Part shown: piece by piece, positions 9,202 to 20,698 of the stretch
Layout of the letters: the number at the start of each line of letters is the position of its first letter
Numbering within the stretch: position 1 is the first letter of the stretch
Source: Medakamo hakoo
Taxonomy: Eukaryota; Chlorophyta; Trebouxiophyceae; Coccomyxaceae
Reading direction: 5' to 3'
Assembly: GCA_026636295.1 (NCBI GenBank)
Contig: CP089454.1
Location: 992,001-1,056,000 of the forward strand
Length of the DNA stretch: 64,000 bases
Translations under genes and position numbers: made by a program
The notes under the pieces: generated by a model
What the model saw: only the letters and a program-made list of their open reading frames with translations
Told to the model about the DNA's origin: nothing
Databases searched by the model: none

Positions 9202-12200
9202 TCATTTTTTCGCTTTGCCTTTCCCTTTGCCCGCCGCCGCCTTTCCCTTGCCTTTGGCCGCCGCGACGGGCTCGGACAGCTCCACGCCGTCCGCCTTCAG
9301 CCGGGCCGCTAGGCGGGCGGCGCGGATTTCGTCCGGCAAGTCCTCGTCGTCCGACCCCGCGCCCGGCGTGCTGCCGCGGCTCGCCCCGCCCGGCGCGCGC
9401 TCCTCCGCCCCGCCCTCGCCGTCCACCCCCGCCCCGTCCCCTTCCTCGCCATCGTCCGCCTCGCCCGTCCCGGACCGGCCACGCCCGCCGCCCTTTGGCT
9501 TGGAGCCCAGGGCGGCGCCGCGGCCGCCGCGTCCACCCTTCGTGCGGGTGAAGGCAGGCGCGTCGGCGTTCCAGCGGGGGAGAGGGGCGCTCGCGCTGAG
9601 CGCGCGCGTGAAGGCTGCCTTGGCCGGGCCGGGCAGGGCTTTGAACGCCGCCGCCGCCCGGGCGGCGACGCCGCACGCCGCGGCCTGGGCCTTTTTAAAC
9701 GTCGTGACGTCGAGCAGGAAGTCAAAGTCGTCCTTGGTCAGGCCGTAGTCCGTCAGCACGGACGCCGCGGCGTCCGGGTCGGGCGCGCCGCCCCCGCCGC
9801 CGCCGCCGTCGGCGCCCGCGGTCAAAGGCGCGACGGCGGCGGCCGCCAGGGCCGGCGCGTAATCCGCGCGCACCGCAGACCGGTCGGCGTCGCACTTGCC
9901 CGACGCGTTCAACCGGGCGGCCAGCTCGCCCAACAACCGCCGTTGCTTGGCGCCCGTGGAGTTGAGGCCAAACCAGGCCGCAAAGCGCGGGAAGGCGGGC
10001 TCGCCCGGGTACGTGCCAAACGGCTGAAACGGCCCGCGCATGATGGCGGCGGGGCCCGCGGACGACAGCAGGGCCTGGAAGGGCAGCAGCGTCCACTGCT
10101 GGCGCAGCCGCACGGACCGGGACACCAGGTCGCCGTCGGAAATGAAGTCGGCCGCTTTCGCGACCAGGCGCAGGCGCGCGCCCATGTCCCCGCCCGCGAC
10201 GGTCGGCGTGTGGTTGACGTAGTTTTCCTGGACGAGCAGCGGGACGAGGTCGGCGTCGGACAGGGCCGTGTCCAGGCGGTCGGCCAGCGGCCGGCGGGCG
10301 GCCTCGGCCTCGAACAGGGAGCGCGCGGCGGCGAACGGCGTCTGCGCCATGTCCTTGGCGACCGAAAACTTGCCGCCGTCCTTGGCGTCGTTGAACGCCA
10401 GCGTGCGCTTGCGCAGGCGGACGAACTGGAGTTGGCCGAGCAGGGCGCGGACGTCGCAGTTGGCGGATTCGGCCAGGGCCCTCAGCGTCGCTTCGTTGGC
10501 TTGCAGCCCTTCGGCCGCGCACACGGCCGCCAGGCGCTTGGCGACCGCGACCGCCTGCGGCTTGATGAAGTCCAGCTCCAGCGTGTGGTTGCGCAGCGAC
10601 TTGAGCTTCTGGGCGTGCTTGTCGTTGGCGATGCAGATAATGGGGACCCGCGACTGCTTGATGGTGTCGATCAGGTCGGACACGCCGCCCCGGTCGCCCG
10701 CGGACATGCCGTCGACCTCGTCCATGATGAGCAGGGGGCGGCGCGCGACGCCCCCTGCCCCCGGCAGCGCCGCGTTCGTCGCCATTTCTTTGATGGCGTT
10801 GGCCAGCTTGCCGCCCACGCCCGCGCGCGCCGACTTGTCGGCCTGGTTGCGCGTGTCGGACGCATTGACTTCCACGACGGCGTACCCGGCCTCGGCCGCG
10901 CACGCGAGCGCCGCCGACGTCTTGCCGACGCCCGGCCCGCCCGTCAGCAGCACCGCCTTGCGCCCGTACTGGGCTTCAAACTGGCCGCCCCGCCCCGCCT
11001 TGGGCGGGCGGTGGGCGGGCGGCAGGCCGTGCAAGTGCACGCGGTCCCAGTCCTTCAACCAGGCTTTCAGGGCCGCGACCGCGCCCGGGTTGCCCACCAG
11101 CTCGGCCGTCGACGCGGGCTTGTACTTGTCCACCCACAGCGAGGCCAGGCCGCCGCCGCCGGGCGCGGGCGGACGCGCGGCGGAGGGACCGGCGGCGGAG
11201 GAAGGACCGGCGCCAGCGGCGCCGCCCACCGCGGGGTGGGGCGGCGGGTGGGCGGGGCGGCCGCCACCACCACCACCACCCGCGCCCGCCGCCGCGGCTG
11301 CCGGCGAGGCCTTCGCCGCCGCCTCTTCCGCCGCGGCTTCCGCCGCCGCCGCTTCCGCGTCCGAGTACGGCGCGGCCGCCAGCAGGTGAAACAGGCCCTT
11401 CTCATCGATGAGCTTGACACGGCCGCCCTTCGCCTGGGCGGCGCTGAACTTGGACCGGCCCGTGTTTGTGCCGACGACCAGGAAATCCGTTTTTCCGCTC
11501 ACCGCGCCGACGACCCGGCCGCCGTGCGCCCGGACCAGGTCGGCCGCCTCGTCCCGGTGCAGGGAGTCCAGGACGCCGGAGATGACGAACGTGTACTTGG
11601 CCAGGCAGTCCGGGTGGGCGCGCGGCGGCGGGGCGGACGCGCCGGCGTGCGGCGGCGCGTCGTCCGGGCGTCCCCACGCGCCCTGCCCCTCCGCCTGGAG
11701 CGTGTAGACGGGCTCGGGCAGCGACTCGACCGCCCGGCCGACGGCGGCTTGCGCGTCTGCCGCGCCGGGCGCCGTCGTCGCGGCCGCGGGCGTCAGCGAC
11801 CGCTTCAGGCGCGTGGCGGGCTTGGCCTTGGCCGCGGCCGCGGCGGGCTTTTGGCGCTTGGCTGCGGGCGACGTCGAAGACGGGCCCGCACCACCGGCGG
11901 CGGCGCCGCCGCCCGCCTTGCGTTTGGCCGGCGCGGGCGCGCGCGCGGCGGGCTTCACGCCCCCGTCTTCTTCATCGTCGGAGATGACGATGGCGCAGCC
12001 GCTGTCGTCGTCGGGCGTCGGCTCGCGCTTTGTCGGCGCCGGCGCGGCGGCCCGGCGCGCGCGCGGCGTGGGCGTGGGGGCGGGCTTGGCCGCCGCCGCG
12101 GCCGCCGCGCCGCCGCGCTTCTTGCCGCGGCCACGCCCGACCGCACCACCACGACCCTCGTCCGCCGACGCGTCGCTGTCGCTGTCGTCGCCGTCCGAGG

Positions 12201-13246
12201 AGGAAGAGGAGGAAGCGCCAGACGCCCACTCGCTCTCGGAGGAGGAGGGCGGGGGCGACGGCTCGTCGTCGTCTTCGTCCGACGACGCCAGGGCGCGGGC
12301 CCGCCCCGCTGGCGCCTTTTTCTTCTTTTTAGCGGGCGGTGGGGCGCTCGGCTTCCTGGCCGCGGCGGCCGCGCGGGCGGGTTTTGGCTTTTTGGAGCCG
12401 CTGGCTGGGGAGGGCGCGGACGGCGGGGCAGCGGCGGCGCCCGCGCCGCCGTCCTCCTCGCCGCCGCCACCACCAAAGTGGGGGCTGACTTTCGGGGGCG
12501 GAGGTGGGGCGGCTTCGGACGGCGGGACGGCTTCGGCCTGCGGGAGGATGGTGGGGCGGGGTGGGGTGGGCGGGGTGGGTGATGAGAGGGGTGCGGCGCA
12601 CCCCGGGGGTGTGCGGGGCGAGGCATCGTGCCGTGTTGCCCGCGTTTTTGCGTTCCGCCCCGCGAACACCCGCACTCCTGGCCCGCTACCCCTCACCCAC
12701 ACAGCCACGCACCTTGACAGCCTTGGCGCCCGGCGCGGCAGCATCTGTGAGTGGAGATGGGAGGCGTGGGGGTTTGTTGAGCCAACAGAAAAACGTGCGG
12801 GGGGCGCGTCCCCCGCGCTGTGTGCGCTGTGCAGCGAGACGGCCCGCCACGCCCTGCCGCCGCGCTCATGCCGCCCAGCGCATCCAGGCAGCAGATCCAA
12901 AGGCATCAGATCCAGGCGCACCCCTCCCGACGGAGAGAAGCGGCGCTGCCGTCCCTGGCAGCCGCAGACCCGCGGCGCAAACGAAATGCGGTGCGCTCAA
13001 AAACTCTCTTCCCAAAACAACTCACCGCCGCCGCCGCCCGCCGGCTTGGCCGCCGCGGCGAAGAAGCCGCGGATGTCCTTGCTCGTGGGCTGTTGCTGTT
13101 GAGGTGGGAGTGAGGGGTTTTGGGGATGGGCGGATGGCGTGAGAAAACTAAGTCGCGAGCGCGACTCGAAAAAAAACCGAATGAAGCCGTCTCGCACTCA
13201 CTTTTTTCGCGCCCGGCTGGGGCGAGGACGCTTTGCCGCCCGCCAT
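9202..13246 (-). CDS. RFC1: Replication factor C large subunit (RFC1)
   Basis: 1160-residue clamp-loader large subunit that opens PCNA onto primer-template junctions. Exons run 13202-13246, 13026-13095, 12713-12744 (32 nt) and 9202-12537, and the reading frame closes exactly. The N-terminus carries KDIRGFF, matching the PCNA-binding box near the start of human RFC1 (DIRKFF), here preceded by a 17-residue extension. A long acidic/basic Ala-rich linker follows, then a BRCT domain from about residue 360 (CLAKYTFVISGVLDS). The AAA+ module starts at SLWVDKYKP, with Walker A GGPGVGKTS near 580 and Walker B LLIMDEVDG near 651. The C-terminal RFC1 domain (NYVNHTP) and a Lys-rich tail end the protein. 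The second-exon acceptor is ambiguous by 6 nt (AACAGCAACAG). Confidence 0.92.
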
Positions 13247-13504
13247 CGGGGGCGCGTCCAAACGAGAGGGGACGATGGTTGAAAGGTGGGTGGGGTGGGT
13301 GCTGCGTTTATGCGCCGCGGCGCGAGTGCGAACACACTCGCGGCGCGCGCTCGAGCGAAAGAACGAGTGAGGCGTGCAGCCCGACCTCTCCCTCCCCACA
13401 TCCTCCACCCCATCCACCTCCCGTCCGACCGAGGGGCAAACAGGGGCAATGTTTTACAGCGGAGGCGCCCACACCAGAGGGAAAAGAAAGCACTTCACCG
13501 GTCG

Positions 13505-16254
13505 TCACGGCTTCGAGCCCACGGCCACGCCCCACTCCAACCCGGCGTCCTCGTCCTCGTGTTCCTGCCCGTTGTCCCACGCCTTGTTTTGGAGCGCCCG
13601 CTCCACTGGCGCCGCGTCCGCCAGGGCTTCCTTGGCCCAGGGCACCCACAGGCTCGTCGCACTGACGTCCGCGCCCACGGCGTGGCACAGGCCGCGCAGG
13701 ATCATGACGGTGCGCCCCACCTGGAACAGGTCGGGCGGGAAGGCCCGCACGGGCGCGAGCTTCAGCACGGACCGCCCCGTCTCGTCCAGCGGGTTGACGG
13801 CCGCGGCGGGCAGGGGGGCCGTGTCAAAGACGACGGCGGCCAGGACGGCGGCCAGCAGCGGGTCGGGCGGCGCGGAGGAGCCCGCCGGCCCGGACGAGGA
13901 GGAAGGGTCGAGGCCCATGGCCACGAGTGCGTCCAGGATCGGGACGGGCAGGCCGTCGTCCATGGCCAGGACCAGGCGGGCCAGGCCGATGCGGCGCGGG
14001 GCCGCAATGGCTTTGACCTGGCCAAAGTCCAGGAGGGCCATGCGCGGCGGCGGGGGCGGGCGCGCGCGCGCGCCAAACCAGGGCGCCGCGGGGGCGGCGG
14101 TGCCCGGCCCCGCGCTGGTCGGCTGCAGGCCGCCGCCGGTCCCTGCGCCCCCGCTCCCTCCCCCACCACCTTCCTCCCAGAGCAGCAAAATGTTGCCGGC
14201 GTGCGGGTCCGCGTGGAACAGGCCGTGCCGGAAGAGCATGGAGCCGTAAGCCGACACGAGCGACGCCACGGCCGCGCGCGCGGCCGCCAGGGCGTCGACG
14301 CCTGCGCCACACCCCTCGCCCCGCACCACGGCCGCCAGGCTCACGCCGTCCAGCCGTTCCATGACCAGCAGGCGCCGCGTCGTCAGCGCGGCGCACGGCC
14401 GCGGCACCACGATGTGGGCGAAGCCGTCCCGGGCCAGGCGCCCGCCCATGACGGCCTGCAGCCTCGCCTCGCGCACAAAGTCAAACTCTTTGGGCACCGT
14501 CTGCCGCATTTCGGACAGCAGGCCGGCCACGTCAAAGGGCATGATGTCGCCCACAAAGGACGCCAGGCGTTGCAGGTTGCGGACGTCGGAGTCCATCAGC
14601 GCGCGCATCCCCTCGTTCTGGACTTTGAGGACGACGCGAGCGCGCCCGCCCGCCCACCGCCAGCCCAGGCGGCGCAGGGTGGGGGGCGCGAGCTCCGCCG
14701 CGTGGACTTGGGCGATGGAGGCTGTCGCCAGCGGCACCTGGTCCACGGACGCAAAGACGTCGGCGGCTGTGACAGGCGCGGGCTTGGAGGCGGAGGCGCC
14801 GCTCCTCCGCTCGGCAGCGAGTTCGCGCCCAAACGGCGTCGCCGCGACGTCGGCGTCTAAATCCCGGCGCACGGCTTTCCAGGGGCGGGGCGGCATGGAG
14901 TCGAACATGGAGGTCAAGGGGACCACCCATTGAATGGGGATGAAGTCGCCTTTCGACGCGAGGACTGATGTGAGAAACAGGGAGAGGGAAGTGGGGGTGG
15001 AGGTGGAGTTTTTTGTGGGTGTGTGGTCGTCGCCGTTGCCGAGAAACAGAGGCGCACACCCACGCTCCCATACCTTGCGCCGACTTCACGTAGTACCCGG
15101 ACAGGCGCAGCAGCATGTCATGGACGCGGGTGGCGCCCCACTCGTGGCGCGCATTCCAGGCGGCTTCGACCTGTTTTTTTTTGTTGCGCGTTGAGGGGGT
15201 GGGTGGGTGGGTGGGTGGTGGATGGTGAGAGGATGGAGCGGGTGCGCCGCCCTCTTTTGTCCGGCGCCCTCCTGACTCACATAGACCTCTTACCTCTGGC
15301 CAGGTGTAGCCGCGCACTTCCTGGTACCTCCATTTCGTGTACCTGCGTGCGTGTGTGTGTGTGCGTGCGTGTGTCGGGAGAACGTGAGTCTTTCCTCTCA
15401 ACCACTCGAGGTTGGGCGCAGCAAACCACCGCCGCCACCACCACCAACTCGCCTGTACCGCGCATACAACGGCAGAAACATCGTCCACATCCACAGCGTG
15501 CGCGCGACGTCGGGCGCGACGCGGAACAGGATGGGCGGGCCCAAGGCCGATACTAAGGCTGGCGTGCGCGCGGCCAGCGCGGCGGCTTGGAGGGACGGGT
15601 GGAGCTGTTTTTTTTTGGAGAATGCGGGACCGTGATGGGCGGCGGTGAGGACGCTGGTTTTGGTAGCAGGACTGCGAGGCGTCTCAAGTCTGGGCCTGGC
15701 AGGCGGCGGCGAGGTTTTCGAAACATCGCTGCTGCCTGTTCTCGCGCGGTGTCTCCGTTCGCGGTCGCCAATGTTTACCGAGTCGCGCGACTCAGCGCGC
15801 ACTTCCGACACCGCGGCCGCCGCACACTCACCTCCACGCCCGTGGCAATCTCAGGGACGACGCCAACAAGCGCCAGGCCTTGCACCGTTCGCCACCCGCC
15901 AGGCAGCAGCGCCGCCACGACCGCGGCGAGCGCTGTCCGCGCGGCGCCGCGGCCGAGCACGCCGGGGCCTGCGACAACAATGCTGGCGACCGTGGCCCGG
16001 CGCCGCCAGAGGTAGCGAGCTAAGCGTGACGCGGGCAGAATCACGCACAGGGCCGTGCCAACGGAGTTGGAGGCAGAGGAACAGGACGCGGACGGCTGCT
16101 GCTGCTGCTCGTCGTCGCCCTCTTCGACGACCGTGGCGGCAGGCGCCGCGCCGACGGCCGCGGCGGGCGCATTCATCGCCCGCCCGCTGCTTTCTACCCT
16201 GCCGGATGCCGCGTCCACGCAGACTCTCAAGAAATGTGGCCCGTCCTTATTCAT
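13505..16254 (-). CDS. UbiB/ABC1 (ADCK) atypical kinase
   Basis: 726-residue ABC1-type protein kinase-like ATPase. Relatives act in mitochondria or plastids on ubiquinone, plastoquinone or tocopherol metabolism. Exons are 15832-16254, 15453-15604, 15294-15342, 15074-15170 and 13505-14964. All four junctions restore one frame. Intron 2 uses a GC donor (TACAG then GCGAGT). Seen in order: KSAQ (residues 237-240) where the family usually has KxGQ; the Ala-rich nucleotide loop PLATASIAQVH; the Lys in VVLKVQ; LVMERLDGVS; the catalytic loop HGLFHADPHAGNILL; and LLDFGQVKA. A Gly/Pro insert lies between the last two. The start at 16254 is the first ATG with coding character, and a later ATG (MNAPAAA) is possible. 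It lies 258 bp upstream, in tandem, of the RFC1 start. Confidence 0.85.
15192..15222 (+). repeat. (GGGT)n run in a UbiB intron
   Basis: Seven or so GGTG/GGGT units in the intron between exons 3 and 4 of the UbiB gene. C-rich on the transcribed strand, it probably acts as the pyrimidine tract. Confidence 0.75.
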
Positions 16255-16539
16255 GAGAAGGCCACGAGGGGAGCGCGCGCGTCCACGTGCGCCGCGCACG
16301 GGAGAGTGTTTTGCGGGCGCCCGCGCGAAAAGGCAGGTGTGGGCTAGTTGAGTGTCGACCATCCTCCCACCCACCAAAACGGCCACTGTTTTTTTTCCGC
16401 TGCGCGCCACATCGAGTCAGCACCACCGCCCGGGCATCTCTCTTACACACACACTTGACACAAACGTCTCACGAAAAACAAATGAAGGAAACCACCACCA
16501 CTCCCTCTCTCCGTCCATCCACCCCCACCCCTCACCTCC

Positions 16540-17575
16540 TCACTCGTCCGCCACGGCCGGCGCCGACCGGACGGCCACGGGCGACCCGCCGAACTTGGCG
16601 ACGTACGTGGACAGGGGGACGATGTCGCCGCCGGCTTGCTCTGTTTGGGTTTGTGTGGAGAGGGGGGGGGGGCGAGAGCGTGAGGAAAGAGGGCGGGTGG
16701 TACCGAGCGGGTGGTGCGGGCCCAACCTTCCCCCCCACCACCGCCGCACGAACGAAGCTCCCCCACCAACCAAACTCACTCGACTCCTGGGCCGTCAGGG
16801 ACACACCCGCCGCGATGGCGGCCGCCCCAATCACGCCGGCCGTGACGGCATACACGAGCGAGCCGGCGCCCGCCTTCGGGTCCTTGGACGAGCCGGCCAC
16901 GTACGTCTTGGGCTCCACGGCGAAGATGTTGGACTGGCCGGCCGAGTCTTCGGACGTGTAGCCCAGGCCCTGGGGGGCGGGGTGGTGGTGGTGTCAGGAG
17001 TGGGGGAGGAGGGGGGAAGGCGGTGAGTCGGTCCGCGGCCGAAGGGTGGGAGGGACCCAGCGCTGGGAGGCGCGAGAAGGGGGGGTCAGCGACCGGCCGG
17101 CGCGTCGCGCCCCTCTCCCTCCGTCCCCGGCGCTCCCATCGTCCCGTCTCGCTCCCATCCCCCTTGGACGCTAGCCCACCCCCATCACACTCACCGCGCG
17201 ACGGTTGGACGAAAAGTCGAGGCCCTGTTTTTTAGGCTCGGCACCAACGCGGGCGGCGCGGCGCGGCGCAGACGGCCGGGCGACAAAGGCGCGGGAGGCG
17301 GACTGTTTTGAGTTTTTTGGGAAGAATGCAATTGGGACGGTAAGGTCAAATGTGTACAACACCCAGGCGCACGGTCAGCGATCGCAATGCGCGGGCGGAA
17401 CAGGGTTGCCGGCGCCGGGCAAGTTGCGTCGATGCGCGGCGCGTGGCGCGCTGGGAGGCGTGCCACTGGAGAGAAAAAAACGAGCGGGGCGGGGCGTGCA
17501 AACGCATTTCCTGTCTGTCCCGCCTAGCGCATTGCCTACCGCACGCGCAGGTCTACGCACCAGGGTGGCGGCCAT
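16540..17575 (-). CDS. Small plastid-type single-span membrane protein
   Basis: 137 residues from four exons: 17561-17575 (only five codons), 17195-17302, 16780-16969 and 16540-16640. I do not recognise a named gene. The N-terminus after splicing (MAATLSASRAFVARPSAPRR) is a classic chloroplast transit peptide. Mature sequence probably begins near AEPKKQGLDFSSNRRA, followed by the polar stretch GLGYTSEDSAGQSNIFAVEP. One hydrophobic span follows (VYAVTAGVIGAAAIAAGVSL), then a short tail containing VPLSTYVAKFGG. A thylakoid location is inference from the transit peptide and single span. The last intron joins as A plus AG to give Lys. The gene model is supported by clean donor and acceptor motifs at every junction. 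Confidence 0.7.
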
Positions 17576-17759
17576 GGAGGAAAGTGTGCGTGTGAAGGGT
17601 GTTGCCGCGGCTTGAACGGAAAAGAAGAGTGAGTGAGCGAGGGAGCGCGGCGCTCACACTCCCCTTTATCTGTTACTAGAGAGGCCGCCCGACCCTCTGA
17701 AACGCGCCTGCTCCCACTGCCTCCGTGTCAGGCCGGAGCTTGGAAGTCAGCACAACACC

Positions 17760-18829
17760 ATGGCCTTGGCCGCTTCACCATCCTCGCGGCCGGCGGCGTC
17801 CCCGCGCGCGTCTGCTTCTTCGCCGCGCGCCGCTGCCGCGCCGCGCGCTCCCGTCGCGCCTCGCGCCTCTCCCGAGCCCGTCGACGCCATCCTTTTCGAC
17901 ATGGATGGCGTGCTGACACTGTCCGAGGAGCTGTCCAGAGAGTGAGTGGGAGTGCGTGCGTGTGTCGTCGCACGAACACCCCAAAACAACGTTTTTTTTT
18001 TTCGACGACACTGCCTCGCACTCACACAAAACCTCCGCCATCATCACCCACGCACAGAGTCGGCGCCCGCGTCCTGGATTCGCTCTACGCCTTCCCAGAG
18101 CCCGTCAACCCGGACGAATTCATTCCGTTCATGGGGACGGGGGAGGCCAACTTCCTGGGCGGCGTGGCCCGGGCCCGCGGGTGAGTTCCCCCCCCCCTCT
18201 AGCTTTTTTTTTCCTTCCTGTGTCTGGCCCCCTCTCCATTCCCCACCCCCGCTCTCACCCCGCCCCTCCCTCCTGTCCACCCGCACCACTACCACCGCAG
18301 CATCGCCTCCCCGGACATCCAGGCCCTCAAAAACGCGTTCTTCGACGCGTACATTAAAATTTGCACCGCCCCAGGCGCGCCGTCCATCGAAGCGCCGGGC
18401 GCGCGGGCGCTCGTGTCCGCGTGCCGCGCCGCGGGGCTGAAGACGGCCGTCGCCACGGCTGCCGACCGCATCAAAGCCGAGGCGAACCTCCAGGCGGCCG
18501 GCTTTGACCCGGCGGGCGATTTTGCGTCCGCCTTTGACGCGGTGGTCACGGCCGACGCGTTTGAGCGGCTGAAGCCCGCGCCGGACGCCTTCCTCGCCGC
18601 GGCGGCCGCGGTCGGCGTCCCCCCCTCCCGGTGCGTCGTCATCGAGGACGCGCCCGCGGGCATCGCCGCCGCCCGCGCCGCCGGCATGCGCGTGGTGGGC
18701 GTCACGTCCACGCTGTCGCACGAGGACATGGCGGCCCAGCGGCCCGACGCGATCGTGGCCAGCCCCGCGGACGTGGCGGTGGAGGCGTTGCGGGGGTTGG
18801 AGCTGGCCGAGGGCGTGGTGCTGTGTTGA
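17760..18829 (+). CDS. HAD-superfamily phosphatase, plastid-targeted
   Basis: 277-residue HAD hydrolase of the beta-phosphoglucomutase/CbbY-like subfamily, which dephosphorylates or isomerises small phosphometabolites. Exons are 17760-17941, 18058-18180 and 18301-18829, and all junctions restore the frame. Motif I is FDMDGVL with nucleophile Asp47 and acid/base Asp49. Motif II lies at VATAADR, motif III at LKPAPDAF, and motif IV at VIEDAPAGIAAARAAGM. Residues 1-40 are rich in Ala, Ser, Arg and Pro without acids until Glu39, consistent with a chloroplast transit peptide. The cap domain is helical. Related plant proteins act on sugar phosphates or as redox-linked stromal phosphatases, but the substrate cannot be assigned. 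Divergent from the small plastid protein, with 184 bp between starts. Confidence 0.82.
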
Positions 18830-18986
18830 CAACACGATGGGAGGAGGGGGGCGAACACACGCGCCCCGCCCGTGTTTGCTTTACAAGAGGGGGGGGGGTG
18901 CCGCCGACCAGGGGCGGGGGGGGGGCGGGGCGCGGCAGGGCAGAGGCATGGAAGGGAGCGGCGCGGCGCCGCCGCGCGCGCCTCTC

Positions 18987-19682
18987 TCAGCCGCCCACCG
19001 CCCCCGCCTTCCCGCCGCGCGCCTGCCACCACGCCGCCACCCACTTGACCGCCTGCATGACCAAGAACATGATGGCCCAGTGCGCCGCGGGCGGCAGGCG
19101 CTGCCACACCGGCAGACGGGCGCCCTCCCAGGGGAAGCCCCTCCCCGTCGGGTCGCGGCGCGCGGCCGGCACGCCCGCCCGGGTCAGCACGCGCCCGTCC
19201 CCACTCACCAGGATCAGGGCGGGGATGCCCGTCACGCCCAGCGCGTCCAGGGCGGTCTCCCTCCGGTTGGAGTCGTAGTCCAGCGCGGGCCAGGGCATGG
19301 CGTCGGCGTATGCCTCGAAGGCCTCGCGGGACCGGTCGGCCGAGACAAAGACAAACTCAAAGGGCGGCGGCGGAGAAGGAGCGGGGGCAGGCGCGTCGGT
19401 GCCAGCCTTGCCTCCGTCGCCGTCGCCGTCGCTCTTTTTGCGCGCAGCCATGTCCGCGGACAGCAGGGCGCCGTACGTCCGCGCCAGGACGGGCGTGAAC
19501 GCGCGGCAGGGCGGGCACCAGTGCGCCGAGACGTAAAAGGCGATGACGGCGGCCGGGTTGCCGACGAGGTTGGGTGGCAAGGAGGCGGACGCACCGTCGG
19601 GGGCGCGGAGGGCGACGTCGCCGGCGTCGCCGAGGATGGGGCCCAGGCGGATGGTGGCCGGCGCGGCGGGTGGTGGAGGCAT
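18987..19682 (-). CDS. Nucleoredoxin/tryparedoxin-like protein with C-terminal membrane anchor
   Basis: Intronless 231-residue thioredoxin-fold protein. The active site is WCPPC (Cys56 and Cys59) within FYVSAHWCPPCRAFTPVLA, the form typical of nucleoredoxins and tryparedoxins, which reduce disulfides. Downstream, FEFVFVSADRSREAFEAY and the cis-Pro segment GVTGIPALILVSGDG are standard for the family. A charged low-complexity insert (residues about 80-105) separates two beta strands. The C-terminus carries a hydrophobic stretch (HWAIMFLVMQAVKWVAAWW, residues 201-219), so the protein is probably tail-anchored with its redox domain in the cytosol. That anchor is unusual for the family. Convergent with the HAD gene (157 bp between stops). 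Confidence 0.82.
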   Translation of the reverse strand: MPPPPAAPATIRLGPILGDAGDVALRAPDGASASLPPNLVGNPAAVIAFYVSAHWCPPCRAFTPVLARTYGALLSADMAARKKSDGDGDGGKAGTDAPAPAPSPPPPFEFVFVSADRSREAFEAYADAMPWPALDYDSNRRETALDALGVTGIPALILVSGDGRVLTRAGVPAARRDPTGRGFPWEGARLPVWQRLPPAAHWAIMFLVMQAVKWVAAWWQARGGKAGAVGG

Positions 19683-19961
19683 GGTGCCACAGGTTGCTAA
19701 CGGGAGGTCTTTGGGCGCAGCCGCGCGCGCGCGTCACTGCCGGCGGCGAGAGAGACCCCTTCCGTCTGTGACCGCGACCACGCGTTGCGTGCCGCGCTCC
19801 CGGTCAGGCCTGGGCACAGGCGTCTGGCGCGCCTGTTGGAGGCGTGCGTGGGGTCCGGCGGCGTGCGGCTGATGAGGGACACAAAAGAACGAGCGAGTGA
19901 GCAAAAACAACGAATGGGCGCACTCTTCTGTGTGCCGCACTCTTCTTTTCTCGCGGGGGGG

Positions 19962-20635
19962 ATGTCGCGCCCTCGCCCGCCGCCAGCCTGCTTGGAAGCG
20001 TGCACCTGCTGCGAGCGTCCGCTGGATGGCACAGCCCAGACGCTGGAGGAACTGGATTTCGCGCGGTCCGCGAGCGCGGCGGCGTCGGCCGGCAACACAG
20101 CCCGCCTGGCCGACCTGCTGACGAAGCACGCGGCCCGCGCCCTCGCGCCGGCCGCCGACGGCTACACGCCCCTGCACTACGCGGCTCGCGGCGGTCACGT
20201 CGACGCTGTGAAACTGCTGTTGGCAGCGGGCGCGGCCGTGGACGCGCGGACGGTCGAGGGCGGGGCGACGGCGTTGCACCGCGGCGCGACGGCCGGGTGT
20301 GCAGAGGTGGTCGCCCTCCTGTGCGTTTTTCTTCGTAGGTCTTTCTGCAGCGGTCGGTCCAAGGGAGTGTGGGAGCGCCGGGACCTCACCTGAGCAGGGC
20401 GCACACCAAAACACACGACAGGTTGGCGGCGGGAGCGGACGCGGCCGCCCTGGACGCGGACGGCCAGACGCCGCTGCACAAGGCGGCAGCGGGCGGCGGG
20501 GGCGGTCACGTCGTCGACGCCCTCCTGGCCGCGGCGCCGGCGGCGGCGACGGCGCGGGACGGGCGAGGGCGGACGCCCGCGGACGTGGCGGTGGGCGATG
20601 CCGTCGCCGCGCTGCAGGGGCGTAGAGACTGTTAG
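19962..20635 (+). CDS. ANKRD39: Ankyrin-repeat protein, ANKRD39 orthologue
   Basis: 190 residues in two exons (19962-20320 and 20422-20635), joined CT plus G in phase 2 with donor GTGCGT. Three to four ankyrin repeats are evident: DGYTPLHYAARGGHVDAV, then EGGATALHRGATAGCAEVV, then DGQTPLHKAAAGG. The segment before the repeats, QTLEELDFARSASAAASAGN, closely follows the same region of animal ANKRD39 (QTLEEMDFERG), and a Cys-rich lead-in (CLEACTCCERP) is also shared. Overall length is close to the animal protein. ANKRD39 occurs in ciliated eukaryotes and its role is poorly defined, so no reaction is claimed. The exon junction recreates VALLLAAGAD, a perfect repeat consensus, which supports the intron. 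Confidence 0.82.
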
Positions 20636-20698
20636 ACACACATACAGAGGCGAGAGAGGGGCGGCGCAGCGTGTCTTCGTCGTCCCACCCACCCCACC

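Noticed and set aside
9943-12582. Long plus-strand open frame opposite RFC1
   Set aside because: Arg/Gly/Ala-rich shadow of a GC-rich gene. RFC1 on the other strand has full domain evidence.
15192-15222. Telomere-like GGGT repeat
   Set aside because: Short, intronic and simple tetranucleotide. Not a telomeric array.
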